Notes under the pieces: generated by a model
What the model saw: only the letters and a program-made list of their open reading frames with translations
Databases searched by the model: none
What the model was told of the DNA's origin: nothing
Origin: Planctomycetota bacterium
Lineage (GTDB): Bacteria; Planctomycetota; MHYJ01; JACQXL01
Reading direction: 5' to 3'
Assembly: GCA_030018555.1 (NCBI GenBank)
Contig: JASEHY010000119.1
Coordinates: forward strand, 1 to 5,090
Length of the DNA: 5,090 nucleotides
Made by a program: the position numbers and the translations under genes
Shown: positions 1-2,178 of the stretch, one piece after another
Layout of the letters: each line of letters begins with the position of its first letter
Position numbering within the stretch: the first letter of the stretch is position 1

Positions 1-49
1 GAGGAGTCTGTTTTCATCAAAACCTACAAAAACATTTTTCAGCAGACCC
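1..49. mobile_element. Possible terminal end of an insertion sequence (partial)
   Basis: No start codon with a ribosome-binding site is present here. The stretch ends in TTTTTCAGCAGACCC (35-49), whose complement GGGTCTGCTGAAAAA has the look of a terminal inverted repeat of IS4/IS5/IS1182-type elements. Frame 2 is open from the window edge and ends at TAA 50-52 with the peptide ...KTFFSRP, which would fit a transposase C-terminus running into the right inverted repeat. The other two forward frames are also open to the left edge, so reading frame gives no discrimination. The matching left end lies outside the window, and the IS family is inferred from general resemblance only. It could equally be ordinary intergenic DNA. 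Confidence 0.25.
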
Positions 50-79
50 TAATTAGAGTTAATTCGTGGTTGTTTTTTA

Positions 80-108
80 TTGACAGGATATTTAGAAACT
101 GTTATAGT
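80..108 (+). promoter_or_regulatory. Strong sigma70-type promoter for fabH
   Basis: TTGACA (80-85, six of six consensus) is followed by a 17-nt spacer and TATAGT (103-108, five of six). The -10 box is preceded by TG plus one base (100-102), the extended -10 signature. Transcription should begin near 115, giving a leader of about 34 nt before the fabH ATG. An A+T-rich run (70-79) lies directly upstream of the -35. Three AGTTA units (106-110, 113-117, 121-125) spaced 7-8 nt apart overlap the -10 and start point and could be a regulator site, but I recognise no operator. Confidence 0.8.
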
Positions 109-135
109 TATCAGTTAATCAGTTATTAAATATAT

Positions 136-141
136 AGGAGG
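136..141 (+). promoter_or_regulatory. Ribosome-binding site of fabH
   Basis: AGGAGG is a full Shine-Dalgarno core, 7 nt before the ATG at 149. An in-frame TAA at 143-145 excludes any earlier start, so this site fixes the fabH start. Confidence 0.9.
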
Positions 142-148
142 ATAAGAA

Positions 149-1138
149 ATGTTACAATTACATAAAGTATCAATAATCGGAAGTGGTTCTTATGTGCCGG
201 AGAAGGTGCTTGCCAATGCTGATTTAGAAAAGATGGTTGATACCTCTGATGAGTGGATTACCACGAGGACCGGCATAAAGGAACGAAGGATAGTAGAGAA
301 TGGGGTATGCACATCGGATTTAGCCACCAAAGCGGCTCTTAAAGCGCTCGCATCAGCAAAGATTACTCCGGAACAATTAGACCTGATTATCTTAGGAACT
401 GCTACTCCTGATAACATTTTCCCATCAACCGCCTGTCAGGTTCACCAAAAGATATCGGCATCAAACGCAGCGGCTTTTGATATCTCTGCTGCCTGCTGTA
501 GTTTTGTCTACAGTTTAACTGTCGGCTATAAGATGGTTTCCAGCGGTGCCTATAAAAATGTCCTTGTGATTGCTGCTGATGCACTTACAAAACTAACTGA
601 TTACACTGACCGTGCCACCTGTGTGCTTTTTGGAGATGGTGCCGGTGCTGTTCTTCTCCAGCCGCATGAACAAGGACATGAATTACTTTACAGTTATTTG
701 GGTGCTGATGGCACTGGTTATGAGTTTATGGTATTACCTGCAGGTGGAAGTCAGATGCCTGCATCACATGAAACCGTTGACCAAAGACTACATTACATCA
801 AACTTCGTGGACGAGAAGTCTTTAAATTTGCTGTCCTGAAAATGGCTGGCCTTGTTAATGATGCGGCCAAGGAATGTAACCTTTCATTAGATGATATTGC
901 TTTAATTATTCCTCATCAAGTAAATCTCCGTATTCTTGAAGCCGCTGCCGAAAGACTTAACATCCCTATGGACAAAATCTTCGTAAATATCCATAAATAC
1001 GGTAACACTTCATCAGCATCAATTGCAATTGCCTTTGATGAAGCAAAACAATCAGGCAGACTGAAAAAGGATGATATTGTTGTTCTGGTTGCCTTTGGCG
1101 GAGGATTGACCTGGGGCGTATCAGTCATTCGCTGGTAA
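149..1138 (+). CDS. fabH: Beta-ketoacyl-ACP synthase III (FabH)
   Basis: This cytosolic thiolase-fold enzyme performs the first condensation of type II fatty-acid synthesis, joining an acyl-CoA primer (classically acetyl-CoA) to malonyl-ACP. The 329-residue product has the usual family length. The nucleophile is Cys116 in DISAACCSF, aligning with Cys112 of E. coli FabH. The other two catalytic residues are His256 in IIPHQVNLRI and Asn286 in KYGNTSSASI. The N-terminal DEWITTRTGIKERR (34-47), the FGDGAGAVLL block (161-170) and the C-terminal FGGGLTWG (316-323) are also family hallmarks. The residues after the catalytic Cys are Cys117-Ser118, where E. coli FabH has Ala-Gly; this could affect primer choice. 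The gene stands alone: plsX, fabD or fabG do not follow, and the next gene is convergent. The start is fixed by a strong SD and an upstream in-frame stop. Identity as a KASIII-family enzyme is secure. A specialised FabH-like role is possible but less likely. Confidence 0.95.
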   Translation: MLQLHKVSIIGSGSYVPEKVLANADLEKMVDTSDEWITTRTGIKERRIVENGVCTSDLATKAALKALASAKITPEQLDLIILGTATPDNIFPSTACQVHQKISASNAAAFDISAACCSFVYSLTVGYKMVSSGAYKNVLVIAADALTKLTDYTDRATCVLFGDGAGAVLLQPHEQGHELLYSYLGADGTGYEFMVLPAGGSQMPASHETVDQRLHYIKLRGREVFKFAVLKMAGLVNDAAKECNLSLDDIALIIPHQVNLRILEAAAERLNIPMDKIFVNIHKYGNTSSASIAIAFDEAKQSGRLKKDDIVVLVAFGGGLTWGVSVIRW

Positions 1139-1143
1139 ACCCC

Positions 1144-1205
1144 GTTACCAGACCCCCGACATTTGTCGGGGTAACTGGCTGTAATGGGGTCTAACAGCCA
1201 GTAAC
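1144..1205. terminator. Stacked hairpins at the end of fabH, probable terminator region
   Basis: CCCCGAC (1154-1160), loop ATTT, GTCGGGG (1165-1171) is a perfect 7-bp G+C-rich stem six bases after the fabH GTTA outer arm; the outer arms GTTA (1144-1147) and TAAC (1172-1175) can extend it. A second stem pairs ACTGGCTGT (1174-1182) with ACAGCCAGT (1194-1202). Alternative pairings also exist: GACCCC (1151-1156) with GGGGTC (1186-1191), and GTTAC (1144-1148) with GTAAC (1201-1205). No long T-run follows either stem, so intrinsic termination is plausible but not classical. The region lies between convergent genes and could serve both strands. Confidence 0.5.
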
Positions 1206-1220
1206 AAATAAATGCTTGTA

Positions 1221-1340
1221 GTGAGCCCTTCGTTCCTCCCCGATTGGGTCGGGACTCCCCAGCCTCGCTTCGCTTCCCGCCTTTGGCGAGGCTCGCCCTT
1301 CGGGGCGGCGGCGAGGCGGGCGCTGTCGCTCCGCAGGATA
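1221..1340. repeat. G+C-rich hairpin island between convergent genes
   Basis: By my count 86 of these 120 bases are G or C (72%), while the following 120 bases (1341-1460) are about 38%. It contains nested inverted repeats. GCCTCGC (1262-1268) can pair with either of two GCGAGGC copies (1286-1292 and 1311-1317). CCCGCCT (1276-1282) pairs with AGGCGGG (1314-1320). CGCCC (1294-1298) and GGGCG (1303-1307) close an exceptionally stable C(UUCG)G tetraloop, and CCCGA (1239-1243) pairs with TCGGG (1249-1253). Open frames on both strands cross it, but their proteins look like translated repeat. It is best read as an inserted palindromic repeat element, possibly also acting as a terminator or mRNA stabiliser for the flanking genes. 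The remaining stretch, 1341-1459, is A+T-rich, and I see no gene or clear terminator in it. Confidence 0.6.
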
Positions 1341-1459
1341 AACTTCACGAATCTGCACTTCTTTAGAATATTGTTCACGGGTTTAGTTATTACTCTCTCT
1401 GTTTCCCTGCCTTGTTTTAATCAGCCATCTGGAAAACTTCTATGCAAAACCGACTAAGT

Positions 1460-1717
1460 TTACTGAACTCTTGCCCTTCGCTCTATATTTTTCAGGATAG
1501 AAGATAGCGAATCGCTCATCTGTGCACCCTGTTTGAGCCAGTATTTTAGACGGTCTTCCTTAATAATGACCTTTTTCTCGTCTTCTGCCTTGGAGTTATA
1601 AACACCCAATTTCTCAATATACGCACCATCTATCCTCTTTTTCTTATCAGTCACCACAATCCGATAATGAGGTTCATTCTTTCTACCCTGACGAACCATT
1701 CTAATTCTTACTGACAT
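1460..1717 (-). CDS. rpsP: 30S ribosomal protein S16
   Basis: This is a small-subunit ribosomal protein that binds 16S rRNA and helps 30S assembly. The 85-residue product carries the S16 signature: N-terminal MSVRIRMVRQGRKNEPHYRIVV, the RIDGAYIEKLGVYN segment, and RLKYWLKQGAQMSDSLSSIL towards the C-terminus. The start is the ATG at 1717-1715, because AAGGGAG (1732-1726) lies 8 nt upstream. A longer reading from GTG 1726 would begin inside that SD and add three residues unlike the family. It lies 16 nt downstream of the atpC-like gene on the same strand and was probably cotranscribed with it. In many bacteria rpsP is followed by rimM, trmD and rplS; here nothing follows on this strand before the convergent fabH. 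The stop is TAA. No clear intrinsic terminator is visible just after it. Confidence 0.93.
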   Translation of the reverse strand: MSVRIRMVRQGRKNEPHYRIVVTDKKKRIDGAYIEKLGVYNSKAEDEKKVIIKEDRLKYWLKQGAQMSDSLSSILKNIERRARVQ

Positions 1718-1725
1718 ATATTTCA

Positions 1726-1732
1726 CTCCCTT
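1726..1732 (-). promoter_or_regulatory. Ribosome-binding site of rpsP (decides the start)
   Basis: Read on the minus strand, AAGGGAG sits 8 nt before ATG 1717-1715 and directly after the tandem TAA TAA (1736-1731) of the upstream gene. Its last G is also the first base of an in-frame GTG, which rules that GTG out as the natural start. Confidence 0.75.
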
Positions 1733-1733
1733 A

Positions 1734-1961
1734 TTATTCTATCAATACTAACATTTTATTAGTTTCATCCATTTTAGCAATTCCGCCGTCAATATCAAAG
1801 AAAAGGTCATCAATTCTTAATTTACCTTTCTTGAGAGTGCTGATGATGGGGGTATGAAAGGACATTACCTCAAATTCGCCATATTCTCCCGGTAGGAATA
1901 CGGATTCTGCCAGCCCTTCGTATAGCACCTCTTTTCTACTTTGCACAAGCACCTGAAACAT
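1734..1961 (-). CDS. atpC: Short ATP synthase epsilon-like protein (beta-sandwich domain only)
   Basis: The 75-residue product resembles the N-terminal beta-sandwich of F-type ATP synthase epsilon. It begins MFQVLVQSRKEVLYEG, then AESVFLPGEYGEFEVMSFHTP matches the family pattern (V.SV.VPG..GE.GI.P.HAP), then STLKKGKLRI and the DGGIAKMDETNKMLVL strand. In the F1 complex this domain binds gamma and the c-ring and couples rotation to catalysis. Typical epsilon proteins have about 130-140 residues and end in two helices that inhibit ATP hydrolysis. Here the frame ends with tandem TAA TAA right after the beta-sandwich, so the helices are absent. The next bases are the rpsP SD, so this is not an obvious recent frameshift. 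No other ATP synthase gene is in the window. There is no Shine-Dalgarno before the ATG (minus-strand ...TATAACAGA-ATG), and the promoter places the transcript start at the ATG. The family assignment is by motif; the in vivo role is inferred. Confidence 0.78.
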   Translation of the reverse strand: MFQVLVQSRKEVLYEGLAESVFLPGEYGEFEVMSFHTPIISTLKKGKLRIDDLFFDIDGGIAKMDETNKMLVLIE

Positions 1962-1967
1962 TCTGTT

Positions 1968-1996
1968 ATAATAGAATCTTATTATTCAGGTGTCAA
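1968..1996 (-). promoter_or_regulatory. Sigma70-type promoter for the atpC-rpsP operon
   Basis: On the minus strand TTGACA (1996-1991, six of six) is followed by 17 nt and TATTAT (1973-1968, five of six). The start point should fall about 7 nt after the -10, at 1962-1961, which is the A of the atpC ATG. The transcript is therefore predicted to have no leader or almost none, agreeing with the absence of an SD. An AATCTGTGG repeat unit ends 7 nt upstream of the -35. Confidence 0.75.
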
Positions 1997-2003
1997 TCTT
2001 TAG

Positions 2004-2104
2004 CCACAGATTCCACAGATTAAAATCAACCACAAATACACACAGATAGACGCCGATAAACATCGGGACTGATAAAATCCGTGCTAATCCGTGTTTATCT
2101 GCGT
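2004..2104. repeat. Degenerate interspersed repeat with inverted arms
   Basis: The stretch is built from short related units: CCACAGATT twice in tandem (2004-2012, 2013-2021), CCACAAATAC, CACAGATAGACG, then AATCCGTGCTAATCCGTG (2076-2093) in opposite sense. ACGCCGATAAACATCGG (2050-2066) is nearly complementary to CCGTGTTTATCTGCGT (2089-2104), with one gap and one mismatch. CCGAT/ATCGG (2053-2057, 2062-2066) makes its own small hairpin, and GATAAA (2071-2076) pairs with TTTATC (2094-2099). Repeats of this CACAGATTA/CACGGATTA style are, in my recollection, scattered through many environmental bacterial genomes. A minus-strand open frame covering it reads as translated repeat and is not a gene. 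It fills most of the divergent gap between atpC and the ligase gene. Confidence 0.65.
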
Positions 2105-2105
2105 T

Positions 2106-2129
2106 CACCCACAGGGTGCCCAGTGGGCA
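2106..2129. repeat. Two overlapping small palindromes upstream of the ligase gene
   Basis: CACCC (2106-2110) and GGGTG (2114-2118) pair around ACA. TGCCCA (2117-2122) and TGGGCA (2124-2129) pair around a single G. The second resembles, in its CCCA-N-TGGG core, the palindrome at 2375-2387 inside the coding region. The two hairpins share bases 2117-2118. No gene lies between here and 2179, and the bases 2130-2170 show nothing else clear. Confidence 0.5.
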
Positions 2130-2147
2130 TCTATGGTTGCATTTTCC

Positions 2148-2176
2148 TTGCTTTCGCTTCCGATAGTGTCTATAAT
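2148..2176 (+). promoter_or_regulatory. Weakly supported promoter for the ligase gene
   Basis: TATAAT (2171-2176) is a perfect -10 box, but the -35 at the right distance, TTGCTT (2148-2153, 17-nt spacer), matches only three of six positions. Transcription would begin near 2183, past the ATG at 2179. If the box is used, translation would have to begin at the in-frame GTG 2185 with almost no leader. The -10 may be a chance A+T match, with the real promoter further upstream. Confidence 0.3.
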
Positions 2177-2178
2177 CA

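Noticed and set aside
1..126. 42-codon forward open frame from the window edge to the TAA at 127-129
   Set aside because: It runs through the fabH promoter, has A+T-rich random-looking composition, and the other frames are also open at the edge.
736..745. ACCTGCAGGT palindrome in fabH, also present within CTACCTGCAGGTAG at 2455-2468 in the ligase gene
   Set aside because: Both encode LPAG, and LPAGGS and similar motifs are natural in FabH, while the ligase copy precedes the conserved WWGSYSRGQG block. Shared codon choice is a sufficient explanation; I do not claim an inserted repeat.
190..839. Antisense and alternate-frame open frames within fabH
   Set aside because: They are shadows of a strongly conserved gene, with no signals of their own.
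1138..1147. AACCCCGTTA shared by the 3' ends of fabH and the ligase gene (5027-5036)
   Set aside because: A 10-base match is expected several times by chance in 5 kb. The position near both stops is curious but not enough.
1145..1457. Open frames on both strands (77 and 81 residues) across the G+C-rich island
   Set aside because: They owe their length to high G+C with few stops, overlap each other on opposite strands, are rich in Arg/Gly/Pro from the hairpins, and lack SDs.
1724..1726. GTG as the rpsP start (88-residue form)
   Set aside because: It overlaps the Shine-Dalgarno that serves ATG 1717-1715, and the extra MKY residues do not fit the S16 N-terminus.
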